A stretch of 64,000 bases of DNA. Source: Litorimonas sp039975855. Lineage in GTDB: Bacteria > Pseudomonadota > Alphaproteobacteria > Caulobacterales > Maricaulaceae. The position numbers and the translations under genes were made by a program. The notes under the pieces were generated by a model that ran no database searches, was not told where the DNA came from, and saw nothing but the letters and a program-made list of their open reading frames with translations. Shown one piece after another: positions 16,955-25,718 of this stretch. Every line of letters begins with the position of its first letter. Positions within the stretch are counted from its first letter, which is position 1. The stretch is taken from the NCBI GenBank assembly GCA_039975855.1, contig JBDWGH010000002.1, positions 558,001 through 622,000 on the forward strand, given 5' to 3'.

Positions 16955-17919
16955 GAGCCTTACAAGTCCACCAATTCCAAGATTACCACAAACATACCGT
17001 TGAGGATGTCGAACCCTCGGCCATGAAGGCAGGACATGTTCGGATTGCTCTCAAAGCCGCCGGCGTAAATTTTCCAGACATCTTAATCGCTGAAGGCAAA
17101 TACCAAGCCCAGCCCCCTTTCCCGTTCATACCGGGCGGCGAAGCAGCTGGCATTGTGACCGAAGTCGCCGATGACGTGAAACATCTGAATGTTGGCGACC
17201 GGGTCTCCTACCTTGGCCAAATCGGAGCTTTTGCCACTGAAGTCGTGGCCCCCGTGCAAGTGGTCGGCCCGATTGGCGATATGCCCTTTGATATCGCGGC
17301 TGGATTGGTCCTCGTTTACGGCACTTCCTATTACGGATTGAAACAACGCGCGCAGCTTCAGCCGGGTGAAACCTTGGTTGTCCTCGGCGCAGCGGGCGGT
17401 GTTGGCCTTGCAGCCGTTGAGCTTGGCAAAGCTATGGGCGCGCGGGTCATTGCCTGCGCCAGTACAGACGAAAAACTCGCTGTTTGTAAAGAACATGGCG
17501 CGGATGAGGGTATCAATTACTCTGGCGATATAGATCTAAAGAAAGCCATCAAAGAGCTGGGCGGGGCGGATGTCCTCTATGATCCGGTTGGCGACAAATT
17601 CGCCGAGCCTTGCGTTCGTGCGATGAATTGGGGTGGACGCTATTTAGTCATCGGGTTCGCAGCAGGTGATATCCCGCGCATTCCGCTAAACCTAGCTCTG
17701 TTAAAATCCATCGATATCCGAGGCGTGTTCTGGGGGGCATGGACTCAACGCGACCCGAAAGACCACATGAATAATCTCAAAGAGATCGGCGAAATGCTTC
17801 AAGCTGGGAAAATCAAACCCCGTATCAGCAACCACTACCCGCTAGAAAAATTCGCCGACGCGTTTGACGAACTGACGAGCCGCAAAGCGATGGGCAAAGT
17901 TATTTTGACGATGGATTGA
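16951..17919 (+). CDS. NADPH:quinone oxidoreductase family protein (zinc-free MDR)
   Basis: A 322-residue medium-chain reductase. GroES-like N-terminal domain with FPFIPGGEAAGIV, and Rossmann motif LGAAGGVGLAAVELGKAMGA. It has no zinc-ligand Cys cluster, as in the QOR/enoyl reductase branch. The start at 16951 is fixed by GGAG 6 bp upstream and an ATGA overlap with the hydratase gene. It could act as an enoyl-CoA or quinone reductase that assists oxidation of unsaturated substrates in the same pathway. Confidence 0.88.
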   Translation: MRALQVHQFQDYHKHTVEDVEPSAMKAGHVRIALKAAGVNFPDILIAEGKYQAQPPFPFIPGGEAAGIVTEVADDVKHLNVGDRVSYLGQIGAFATEVVAPVQVVGPIGDMPFDIAAGLVLVYGTSYYGLKQRAQLQPGETLVVLGAAGGVGLAAVELGKAMGARVIACASTDEKLAVCKEHGADEGINYSGDIDLKKAIKELGGADVLYDPVGDKFAEPCVRAMNWGGRYLVIGFAAGDIPRIPLNLALLKSIDIRGVFWGAWTQRDPKDHMNNLKEIGEMLQAGKIKPRISNHYPLEKFADAFDELTSRKAMGKVILTMD

Positions 17920-18015
17920 ATGATTTCTTATCAGTAAGATTCCAAGAAATATTTAGAGCTTCAAGTTGATACACAGGGGTAAATCATAGACGTTTCGTTA
18001 GCCAATTTTTTCGGG

Positions 18016-19056
18016 GTGACGTCAATCCTGATAGGCTTCGTCTGTGCATTGCTCGCAGGATTTCTTTTGACCGTGCCATCGTCACGTAAACTGCCAAACC
18101 GATTTCTTGCTATTTTCTTAATCCTAACTGCGATTGAATTAAGTGTTTGGCTCTGGGGTCAGTCGCCACTGATTACCGGTTGGGTCGGCGGGATTTGGCT
18201 GGCTTTGGGTAAACTACAAATGCCTGCCTTTTTCTTCTTTTTTATCTCCAGCTGTTATTCAGATTTCCGATTGAAATGGTATGATTCACTTCACCTTATT
18301 CCTTTTTGTTTGAGTCTAGTTTTCAATACAATAGAAGGTCCAAGTCCGACACTTTTCATAGTTGGCACAACAGCTTCGGCTATTCTCGCCCATTCTATGT
18401 ATTATGCTTACATGACCGCAATTATTTTCATCTTATGGCAGTTCAGGCAACGGTTCCGACTTCATCACACAGGCGGAAGATCAGAAGTTTTGGTCTGGTT
18501 GACGCAGTTCGCGGCAGTTTCCCTCTTTGCCCATACGGTAATTGTATTTCGGGACGGTTTTGCGAGGGTAATTTCTCCAGAAATTTTTGTTGGTCTCCAA
18601 ATATTTGGAGCACTTCTAGCCCTTGCAATCACGACGTGGATCGCACTCAAATCTCTCTTCCAACCAGAGCTCTTTCGCGATGTGGATCGACGTTTGTTGC
18701 GATTGCAAGCGATCGATTCAATCACTCGAGATGCCGATCTAACGCGCGTTCTAGAAACCATGAAAGACGATGAGCTTTTTCTTGATCCTAATCTCAACCT
18801 TGCTGAGCTCTCAAATCAACTTGCTCTAACACCACGGGAACTATCCGAACTATTAAATGGACAATTGGGTGTACATTTTTTCGACTTTGTGAATAATTAT
18901 CGCATCGAGCATGCCAAGATACTTTTACGTGCAGACCCGAAATGCTCTGTTCTCCAAATAGTCTACGAAAGTGGATTTAATTCTAAATCATCATTCAACA
19001 CAGCATTTAAAAAACATACTGGTCTCACGCCCACCGCATTCCGCGCGCAAAACTAA
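18016..19056 (+). CDS. AraC-family regulator with membrane sensor domain
   Basis: A protein of at least 346 residues: seven hydrophobic segments in the first ~215 residues, then a C-terminal AraC helix-turn-helix pair (LALTPRELSELLNGQLG and CSVLQIVYESGFNSKSSFNTAFKKHTGLTPTAFR). The only ordinary start in frame is GTG 18016, which lacks a ribosome site. The frame stays open for 11 more codons after a TAA at 17980, and GGGG lies just before that stop, so initiation at a rare ATC/ATA (17983-17988) is possible. It probably activates the hydrolase gene downstream. Confidence 0.85.
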   Translation: MTSILIGFVCALLAGFLLTVPSSRKLPNRFLAIFLILTAIELSVWLWGQSPLITGWVGGIWLALGKLQMPAFFFFFISSCYSDFRLKWYDSLHLIPFCLSLVFNTIEGPSPTLFIVGTTASAILAHSMYYAYMTAIIFILWQFRQRFRLHHTGGRSEVLVWLTQFAAVSLFAHTVIVFRDGFARVISPEIFVGLQIFGALLALAITTWIALKSLFQPELFRDVDRRLLRLQAIDSITRDADLTRVLETMKDDELFLDPNLNLAELSNQLALTPRELSELLNGQLGVHFFDFVNNYRIEHAKILLRADPKCSVLQIVYESGFNSKSSFNTAFKKHTGLTPTAFRAQN

Positions 19057-19085
19057 ACGATTGGCGCGCCTAACTTTCTACATAG

Positions 19086-19130
19086 CGTTCGACTATGCGC
19101 AAAACCGTTCGATTTCATGTAATCGGTCGA
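19086..19130 (+). promoter_or_regulatory. Direct repeats, probable AraC-type binding sites
   Basis: Three similar elements, CGTTCGA (19086), CGTTCGA (19106) and CGGTCGA (19124), spaced 20 and 18 bp apart and each followed within a few bases by ATG-like or CATG bases. They lie between the AraC-type regulator gene and the hydrolase gene. Tandem sites about two helical turns apart are typical for AraC-family proteins. Confidence 0.4.
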
Positions 19131-19180
19131 ATTTGTCATGAAAGATTGTTGATTTGGCTTCATTCATTAGGAGTTCGATC

Positions 19181-20884
19181 ATGTTTAAATCACGCTTAAC
19201 CCGCGCTTTCCCGGCTCTTCTGGGGGTTATATCACTCGCCGCCTGCACCAATGCTGGGAATTCGGAAGGAAGGTTTACCGATCACATGAAGACCGAAATC
19301 GAGGCGATGATAGAGCCATGGATATCCGACAGTGCGCCCGGTGTTGCGATTGCAATCTCCCTCGATGACGACCTCGTTTACAAAGGCAGTACGGGTTTGG
19401 CCAATTTGGAAAGCGGTCAACATATCAAGCCTGAAAGCGTCTTTCAGGTCGCATCTATTTCAAAGCAATTTACAGCCTTTGCCACGCTCTTATTGGTCTC
19501 AGAAGGACAGATTGATTTGGATGTAGATATCCGAACATATATTCCCGAATTAAATGAAACCCCGCGCGTTATTACTACCCGGCACCTAATGGACCACACA
19601 AGCGGATTGCGAGAGAGTGGTACACTTCTGCCAATGGCAGGATGGCAAGACGATGACGTTGTAACTCAGGAAAAATCCATCGAGATGATTGCACGGCAAA
19701 ATGGCGTAAACTTCCTAGCTGGTGAAGAGGTAGAATATAACAATTCAGGTTATGTTTTGCTTGCGGAAATCATCGCACGCGTCTCGGGTCAGTCTTTTCA
19801 GTCCTTTATGCAAGAGCGGGTTTTCGATCCGTTAAAAATGACAAGTACGCGTTTTAGAGGCAGTCGAAATGATATCATCATGGGCCGCATCCCTGCTTAC
19901 TACCCCAATGGTGAGACTTTCAATAAAGTAACAGCGTCTTCCGAACGCGTTGGATCCACTGGACTTCTTACAAATGCGATTGATCTGCTAAAATGGGCGG
20001 AAAATTTCGAAACGCAAACAGTTGGAAATAACGATGTTTTTTCAATGATGGCCGAACGCGGATCCGCAAATGATGGAGAAAACTCGACTTTCGCCAAGGG
20101 ACATGAGCTCCGCCCTTATAAAGGTCTAAACACTTGGTCTCATGGCGGCACTGACGAGGGGTATAAGACATTCATTCTTCGCGTTCCCGAAGAGGATTTA
20201 GAGCTGATCATTCTGAGCAATCGGGATGATTTTGACACAGCCAAACTCGCCTTCGCCCTTGTCGATACGATTCTAAGTAAATCCCCTAATTTCGAAAACA
20301 CTTCGCCAGCCGCATTTGATCCAGCAACGCCTTTAGAGATGGAATCATATGCAGGAGACTATGAATTTTATCCCGGCATAATCTTCTCTTTGCGCGCTGA
20401 AAAAGACGGTCTGACTTTCGCGTCGATGGGGGATTCTCGAGATGAGCTGGTACCTCTGCCTCAAATCGGGGAGAGAGAATTTCTGCTAAATGAGAGAACC
20501 AATCTCTCACTCATCTTCGCGGAACCGGGAGTCGGAAAGTCACTCAGCGTTAAATACCAAATCGGACTGCATGGTGCGATCGTGGCGGATAGAATTAACC
20601 TAGCCCCATTCGACCCCGAAAACATGAAAATCGAAGCTTATGTCGGCACCTATTGGAGCGAAGACCTTCAAACACGCTATACAATTGAAGTGAAGGATGG
20701 GCAATTGATTGCCAACCACACCCGCCTGTCAGCATTTGAGTTGACTCCCTATCAGAAAGACACGTTTATCGGAAACGGACCTCTCCAAAAGTTAGAGTTC
20801 ATTACAGCAAAGGACGAGAACGTGACGGGATTTTACGCGTCGGCTCCTCTGGCAGATCGAGTCAAATTTATACGAATTGAATAG
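19181..20884 (+). CDS. Serine hydrolase, beta-lactamase class C family, lipoprotein
   Basis: A 567-residue protein with a lipoprotein signal (lipobox L-A-A-C, Cys24). Catalytic motifs of class C beta-lactamase/DD-peptidase-like esterases are present: SISK (SxxK), YNNSGY (YxN) and HGGTDEG (HxG). The C-terminal ~190 residues form an extra lipocalin-like part (GDYEFYPGIIFSLRAEKDGLTF…). TAGGAG upstream fixes the start at 19181. The substrate may be a peptide, ester or lactone. It follows the membrane AraC regulator and likely responds to it. Confidence 0.85.
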   Translation: MFKSRLTRAFPALLGVISLAACTNAGNSEGRFTDHMKTEIEAMIEPWISDSAPGVAIAISLDDDLVYKGSTGLANLESGQHIKPESVFQVASISKQFTAFATLLLVSEGQIDLDVDIRTYIPELNETPRVITTRHLMDHTSGLRESGTLLPMAGWQDDDVVTQEKSIEMIARQNGVNFLAGEEVEYNNSGYVLLAEIIARVSGQSFQSFMQERVFDPLKMTSTRFRGSRNDIIMGRIPAYYPNGETFNKVTASSERVGSTGLLTNAIDLLKWAENFETQTVGNNDVFSMMAERGSANDGENSTFAKGHELRPYKGLNTWSHGGTDEGYKTFILRVPEEDLELIILSNRDDFDTAKLAFALVDTILSKSPNFENTSPAAFDPATPLEMESYAGDYEFYPGIIFSLRAEKDGLTFASMGDSRDELVPLPQIGEREFLLNERTNLSLIFAEPGVGKSLSVKYQIGLHGAIVADRINLAPFDPENMKIEAYVGTYWSEDLQTRYTIEVKDGQLIANHTRLSAFELTPYQKDTFIGNGPLQKLEFITAKDENVTGFYASAPLADRVKFIRIE

Positions 20885-20962
20885 AGCAAAGAGCATAAGG
20901 GTATTTAGGTAGATGTTTTCTACTTAGGTGACATCTACAAACTTCTCCCTTATCTTCTCACA

Positions 20963-22093
20963 ATGCACACATTCAAAACAGTCTCTGACATCCGTATCGC
21001 GCCCGGAGGAGCAGCGAAGCTTGATTTGTTTGTTGAGGGGCTCTGCGCGAACAAACGCATTGCAATTGTTACAGATAAAGGTGTTCGGGGCTTAGGCCTC
21101 ATGGATGCCGGAATAGACGCGCTGAAAAGCGCTGGTTTTGATGTCATGATTTTTGATCAAGTCGTGGCGGATCCGCCAGACACGATTGTTCAGGAAATTG
21201 CTGACGGAATTCGGAAGTTTGGCGCAGGTCTGGTGATTGGTTTTGGTGGTGGCTCGCCGATGGATACTGCCAAAGTCGCGGCCCATCTGGCAGGATGCGA
21301 CCAACCGCTGGAAACCATGTATGGCGTTGATAATGCGAAGGGACCGAAACTCCCGCTCCTTCTTATCCCAACCACGTCCGGCACTGGCAGCGAAGTCACC
21401 AATGTCGCGATTTTGACAACAGGCAAGACCGCCAAAAAAGGCGTGGTCGCCGACAGTCTCTATGCGGATCGGGTCTTATTGGATGCAGAGCTGACGCTTG
21501 GCCTGCCCGCCTCCATAACGGCCAGCACGGGCATTGATGCGATGGTTCATGCGATTGAGGCTTACACCTCTATCCGCCTGAAAAACCCGATCAGTGACGC
21601 CCTCGCCCTCACAGCTCTGCGCAAACTTAGAAACAACATTGTCCAAGCCGTGAATGAGCCTGGAAATATTGACGCACGCAATGAAATGCTGATGGGCGCA
21701 ATGATCGCGGGACAAGCCTTTTCAAATGCGCCTTGCGCAGCGGTCCACGCCCTCGCCTATCCGCTCGGCGGATTTTTCCATGTCCCGCACGGGTTATCCA
21801 ATGCGCTCGTTTTGACCGAGGTCATGAAATACAATCAGCCAAAAGCAGATCATTGGTATGGCGAAATCGCGACCGACCTAGGCGTTGGGCAAACGGGCTC
21901 ATCCTTGGTAGATGAAATGTTACGGATTAAGGACGCCACCCGTGTTCCGCAAACTCTAACCGAGGTGAATATCCCCGGCGATGCGATCAAAATGATGGCG
22001 GATGATGCCATGACCAAAGACCGCCTGTTGATGAATAATGCCCGCGAAATGACCCATGAAGCGGTGGTCAAAATCTATGAGACGATTTTGTGA
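20963..22093 (+). CDS. Iron-containing alcohol dehydrogenase
   Basis: A 376-residue type III alcohol dehydrogenase. NAD motif GGGSPMDTAK, the PTTSGTGSEVT phosphate loop, and metal ligands in the DAMVHAIEAYTS and AVHALAYPLGGFFHVPHGLSNAL helices. It oxidises alcohols or reduces aldehydes in the cytoplasm and stands alone 78 bp after the hydrolase gene. The length is standard. Confidence 0.9.
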   Translation: MHTFKTVSDIRIAPGGAAKLDLFVEGLCANKRIAIVTDKGVRGLGLMDAGIDALKSAGFDVMIFDQVVADPPDTIVQEIADGIRKFGAGLVIGFGGGSPMDTAKVAAHLAGCDQPLETMYGVDNAKGPKLPLLLIPTTSGTGSEVTNVAILTTGKTAKKGVVADSLYADRVLLDAELTLGLPASITASTGIDAMVHAIEAYTSIRLKNPISDALALTALRKLRNNIVQAVNEPGNIDARNEMLMGAMIAGQAFSNAPCAAVHALAYPLGGFFHVPHGLSNALVLTEVMKYNQPKADHWYGEIATDLGVGQTGSSLVDEMLRIKDATRVPQTLTEVNIPGDAIKMMADDAMTKDRLLMNNAREMTHEAVVKIYETIL

Positions 22094-22098
22094 TATGA

Positions 22099-22197
22099 TC
22101 AGATTAGATATTTCACGATCAAGTAAAAAATTAAAAAGGCCAACGCTGTTCCAAATACATTATATAAATATGAATTATGCCAATCGTCCTTTTTCAT
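22099..22197 (-). CDS. Possible 32-residue single-pass membrane miniprotein
   Basis: An AT-rich antisense stretch encodes M-K-K-D-D-W-H-N-S-Y then a ~20-residue hydrophobic helix (V-F-G-T-A-L-A-F-L-I-F-Y-L-I-V) and a short basic end. GTAGGA lies upstream of the ATG at a rather long spacing. A charged N-terminus and one helix are what a genuine small membrane protein looks like, but chance cannot be excluded. No family is recognised. Confidence 0.4.
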   Translation of the reverse strand: MKKDDWHNSYLYNVFGTALAFLIFYLIVKYLI

Positions 22198-22254
22198 AAT
22201 TTGAAATTATATCCTACAATCCAACACTAACAAGTCTGGTAAATACATTCTTCG

Positions 22255-22692
22255 ATGACACGCCCTACCCCCAACCGCCTGGACAGCTACCCGCATCGCA
22301 TGACCCTCCCCACTCGCTGGGCGGATAATGATGTCTATGGGCATGTGAATAATTCAGTTTATTATTTCTATTTCGACACAGTCGTAAACCGTTGGCTGAT
22401 TGATAATGGGTTGTTGGAGATCGGGAAAAGCGAGACCATTGGATTGGTTGTTGGGACCTCTTGCGATTATTTCGCGCCTATCAGTTTCCCCGACAACGTC
22501 GTTGCGGGATTAAGGGCCACCAAGATTGGCTCCTCCAGCGTGACCTATGAAATCGGATTATTCCGAAATGACGAGACAACAGCCAGCGCGCAGGGCACAT
22601 TTGTGCATGTCTATGTCAATGAGGAGACCCGCCGCCCCGCACCAATCTCTGATCTGATGAAAGCCAAGCTTGAACAGATCGCGTCGGGTTGA
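22255..22692 (+). CDS. Hot-dog acyl-CoA thioesterase (4HBT/YbgC type)
   Basis: A 145-residue single hot-dog protein with RWADNDVYGHVNNSVYYFYFDT near the N-terminus, the catalytic-Asp motif of the 4-hydroxybenzoyl-CoA thioesterase family. It hydrolyses acyl-CoA esters; the chain preference is unknown. It ends before its own terminator at 22745. Confidence 0.85.
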   Translation: MTRPTPNRLDSYPHRMTLPTRWADNDVYGHVNNSVYYFYFDTVVNRWLIDNGLLEIGKSETIGLVVGTSCDYFAPISFPDNVVAGLRATKIGSSSVTYEIGLFRNDETTASAQGTFVHVYVNEETRRPAPISDLMKAKLEQIASG

Positions 22693-22705
22693 ACGTACAA
22701 CCTAC

Positions 22706-22737
22706 AAAAAACCCGCCACCAATGAAGGCAGCGGGTT
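22706..22737 (-). terminator. Terminator of the redoxin gene
   Basis: AACCCGC / GCGGGTT stem with a 14-nt loop, followed on the minus strand by TTTTTT. It ends the dsbD-redoxin transcript. Confidence 0.75.
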
Positions 22738-22744
22738 ATCATTC

Positions 22745-22769
22745 ACTCATCTAAATGAGTTTTATTTTC
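22745..22769 (+). terminator. Terminator of the thioesterase gene
   Basis: ACTCAT-CTAA-ATGAGT hairpin followed by TTTTATTTT on the plus strand. It lies beyond the opposing terminator at 22706, so the two convergent transcripts overlap. Confidence 0.65.
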
Positions 22770-22772
22770 TGA

Positions 22773-23390
22773 TTAAGACTTATATTTGACGGAACAACCG
22801 TAAGGCGGAGTGTCAGACGTAGCGACGGCGTTTCCGGCTTTCAAATCTTCCATAGCAGCGAGAACATAGTTCTGAGCGCCTTCTACGGTTGCCGGATTAG
22901 CGGAGGAATTATCATCAATCGCACCTTGATAAACGAGAGTCTGACTTTCGTCGATGATGTACATATGCGGCGTTGTTTTTGCAGAGAATGTTTTGCCCAT
23001 GTTTCCAGCCGGATCGAGAACAATTGCTGTAACGTCTGCACCTTGTGCCTCTTTCCACGCATTGGCTTGTTCGCCCGTCTTATACCCTTGCTTGCCGGGA
23101 GCACTGGAAATCACGGAAAGCCAAACCGCGCCATCTGCTTTCGCTGTAGCTTGGGTCTTTTGCATATTATCTGTCGAATAGTGTTTTTTCACATAGGGAC
23201 AGCCTTCATTTGTCCATTCGAGAATGACTTTCTTTCCCGCAAAATCGGAAAGATTATGCTGCACACCATTTGAGTCAGTGACCGTCATGTCGGACACATT
23301 GGAACCGGTCGCGATTTTCGCTGTCGCCGGAGCGGCCAGTGCGAGAGCTGAAACAGCCATGGTTGAAAATAGAATTTTTGAAATCGTCAT
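22773..23390 (-). CDS. Periplasmic redoxin/thioredoxin-like protein
   Basis: A 205-residue protein with a signal peptide (residues 1-24) and an AhpC/TSA-like fold. The active site has a single cysteine in WTNEGCPYVKKHY (Cys64), the pattern of resA-like redoxins lacking the second Cys of CxxC; another Cys is near the C-terminus (Cys199). It lies 55 bp behind the DsbD-like gene on the same strand, so it is probably reduced by that protein in the periplasm. Confidence 0.85.
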   Translation of the reverse strand: MTISKILFSTMAVSALALAAPATAKIATGSNVSDMTVTDSNGVQHNLSDFAGKKVILEWTNEGCPYVKKHYSTDNMQKTQATAKADGAVWLSVISSAPGKQGYKTGEQANAWKEAQGADVTAIVLDPAGNMGKTFSAKTTPHMYIIDESQTLVYQGAIDDNSSANPATVEGAQNYVLAAMEDLKAGNAVATSDTPPYGCSVKYKS

Positions 23391-23445
23391 GTCTAAATCC
23401 TTAGCTTGAAGTATTCTTTTGTTACGTAAAACAAAGCGAAATGGT

Positions 23446-25509
23446 TTATTCCCCAGCGATAGCGTCTCTTATCACATTGTGACTTAAGGTTTGAGGTAAA
23501 ATGACCGGGGTCACGGAATTGTTAGAATAGACCAGATAGAGCGGCACGCCAGCCCGGCCATATTTTGCAAGCTCCGCCGCGATTACATCATCCTTATTTG
23601 TCCAATCCGCGATCAGGAACGCTGTATTCGTCTCTTCGAATAATTTTTGTGTTTTCGATGTGTTCAACACGAGCTTTTCATTCACCTTACAGGTCACGCA
23701 CCAGGCCGCCGTGAAGTCAACAAAGATCGGGCGGCCTTCTGCTTGGAGGTCTGCCACGCGCGCGGGCGACCAGGCTTCGCCTTTAAGCTCTGTAGAAACA
23801 ACACTCGCGCTATTGGCAGCGTTCGAAATTGAGAGAGGCAAAATAAGAGCAACCAAAACAGAAACCGCACCAATTACCTTCGCAATCAGAGACCTTCTTT
23901 TGAAACACCAGATAGCGATAGCCACTGCGAGCATGGCTGACAAAACGACAAGCACACCCCCTTCGCCCGCCTGAAGGCTCAAAACCCACACAAGCCAAAT
24001 TGCAGCCGCAAACATTGGAAAAGACAGAACTTCTTTAAACCGTGCCATCCATGGCCCAGGCTTTGGTAGCTTGGAGAGTAGTCCCGGCACATAAGCAATT
24101 ACTAAGAATGGCAGAGCGAAACCTATCGCCAACGCCATAAAGACAGCGAGCGTAATCACGGCGGGGGCCGCCAAGGCGTAACCAACCGCTCCTGCCATCA
24201 TCGGCGCCGTACACGGTGTGGCAACGATAACGGCTAAAGCTCCAGTGAAAAAAGACCCTGCCGCGCCTGATTTTTGCGTGAGATTTTGACCGGCATTTTG
24301 CAAACCACCACCGAAATCAAATGCTCCCAACAGATTGAGACCAATCACAAAAAGTAAAACCGCCAAGGCAGCAACCATCTTCGGAGACTGCAATTGGAAA
24401 CCCCATCCAATCTCAGCCCCACCCGCTTTTAGGGCCAGCAAAACAAGGGTGAGCAAAAGGAAGGTCACCATCACACCCGCCGTGTAAAGCCAGGCTTCGC
24501 GGCGAATGGCGCGCCGCTCACCGTGGGCCGATTTCGCGATAGAAAGCGCTTTGATAGATATAACCGGAAAGACGCAAGGCATGAGATTGAGAATAAGACC
24601 GCCGATGAGCGCACCGATAATCGCGGTCCAGAGGTTTACCTCGCTGATCGCTATAATGGGGAGCGACGTAGTTCCCGTATTTAGGCTTTCCCCAACCTTC
24701 AAATTGACATTTGTACCGCTCAATTGACCGCCCTGTTCATAGGTCAGAACACCCTCAAAACTTTCCGGCAGCGACGTTTCCCAAACAAAATCAGCCGTCG
24801 ATGTCAGCCGGAGACCCGCCTCCCCTCGCGTGACGATTTGCGGGGTGCTGTGACCTAAGACGCCTTGATCATAAGGGAAGAAATAAGCTTCGGAGAAATC
24901 CCCCTCGGGTAGATTTAAGAAACTAAGCTCAACTTTGTCACCGATCTTTTCAATCGCGCCTTCAACAGTGCCCCGTTTTGGAGACGCGATGAGTGCGGCT
25001 TCAATTTCCGAGCTCCAACGCGCATCTTCGGCCGGCTCGCCAATGACAATTGTCAAGCTCGCGCTACCCTGTTCCGGGATACAAATTTCCTCGCAGACAA
25101 GATAATAAAAGGTGGAGGTGATAGTTATATTCGCGCCAGTTTCGACGTCTGGGCTGACCGTGAACTTTACCGGAAAAAGCGGTGTGCCTTCGAAACCGTA
25201 ATTCACTATGGGACCCGTCGGTATGGGGCGAGGTAATGGCCAGCTAATCCCTCCAGCTGTGACGCCCTCCGGCAGGTCCCAGCTGATTTGAACAGGTTCC
25301 CCGCTATCCCCTGGATTTCGCCAATAGGTATGCCAGCCTTCATCCAAAGTGGTGCGGAGTGCGACGTAAAACTCTTGTTCCGGCGCTACACTGTCATGCG
25401 AGCTGACAATCGAGGCCGTAACTTTTCCTGTATCAATCGCCTCAGATTCACTCGCATAAGCGGAGAAAGCGAGAAGCCAGGTGACACATATTAAAAGAAA
25501 AGCGCGCAT
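23446..25509 (-). CDS. DsbD/ScsB-like thiol:disulfide reductase
   Basis: A 687-residue membrane protein. Signal peptide, an N-terminal DsbD-alpha-like domain (residues ~25-270) with Cys pair C-E-E-I-C, then a membrane domain of about eight helices with Cys in LMPCVFPV and ATPCTAPM (the DsbD-beta pair), and a C-terminal thioredoxin domain with W-C-V-T-C (604-607). It moves electrons from cytoplasmic thioredoxin to periplasmic partners, here probably the redoxin encoded next. Confidence 0.9.
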   Translation of the reverse strand: MRAFLLICVTWLLAFSAYASESEAIDTGKVTASIVSSHDSVAPEQEFYVALRTTLDEGWHTYWRNPGDSGEPVQISWDLPEGVTAGGISWPLPRPIPTGPIVNYGFEGTPLFPVKFTVSPDVETGANITITSTFYYLVCEEICIPEQGSASLTIVIGEPAEDARWSSEIEAALIASPKRGTVEGAIEKIGDKVELSFLNLPEGDFSEAYFFPYDQGVLGHSTPQIVTRGEAGLRLTSTADFVWETSLPESFEGVLTYEQGGQLSGTNVNLKVGESLNTGTTSLPIIAISEVNLWTAIIGALIGGLILNLMPCVFPVISIKALSIAKSAHGERRAIRREAWLYTAGVMVTFLLLTLVLLALKAGGAEIGWGFQLQSPKMVAALAVLLFVIGLNLLGAFDFGGGLQNAGQNLTQKSGAAGSFFTGALAVIVATPCTAPMMAGAVGYALAAPAVITLAVFMALAIGFALPFLVIAYVPGLLSKLPKPGPWMARFKEVLSFPMFAAAIWLVWVLSLQAGEGGVLVVLSAMLAVAIAIWCFKRRSLIAKVIGAVSVLVALILPLSISNAANSASVVSTELKGEAWSPARVADLQAEGRPIFVDFTAAWCVTCKVNEKLVLNTSKTQKLFEETNTAFLIADWTNKDDVIAAELAKYGRAGVPLYLVYSNNSVTPVILPQTLSHNVIRDAIAGE

Positions 25510-25718
25510 AATATCTCCGAGGGAACACCCTTATACAGCGGCCCATCACCAAACCTAACATCCTTTATACGGTGCGACTTAGTACCAGAGTGTGCATGCA
25601 GCGAATGAAATTACTGTGATTCGGTAGGCTTCATTTATGAATGTTCGCACCGACGAAAAAAATCGCCGCCCGACGCCAATTTCTGATAGGATGAAAGAAA
25701 ATCAGGGGAGACCACATC

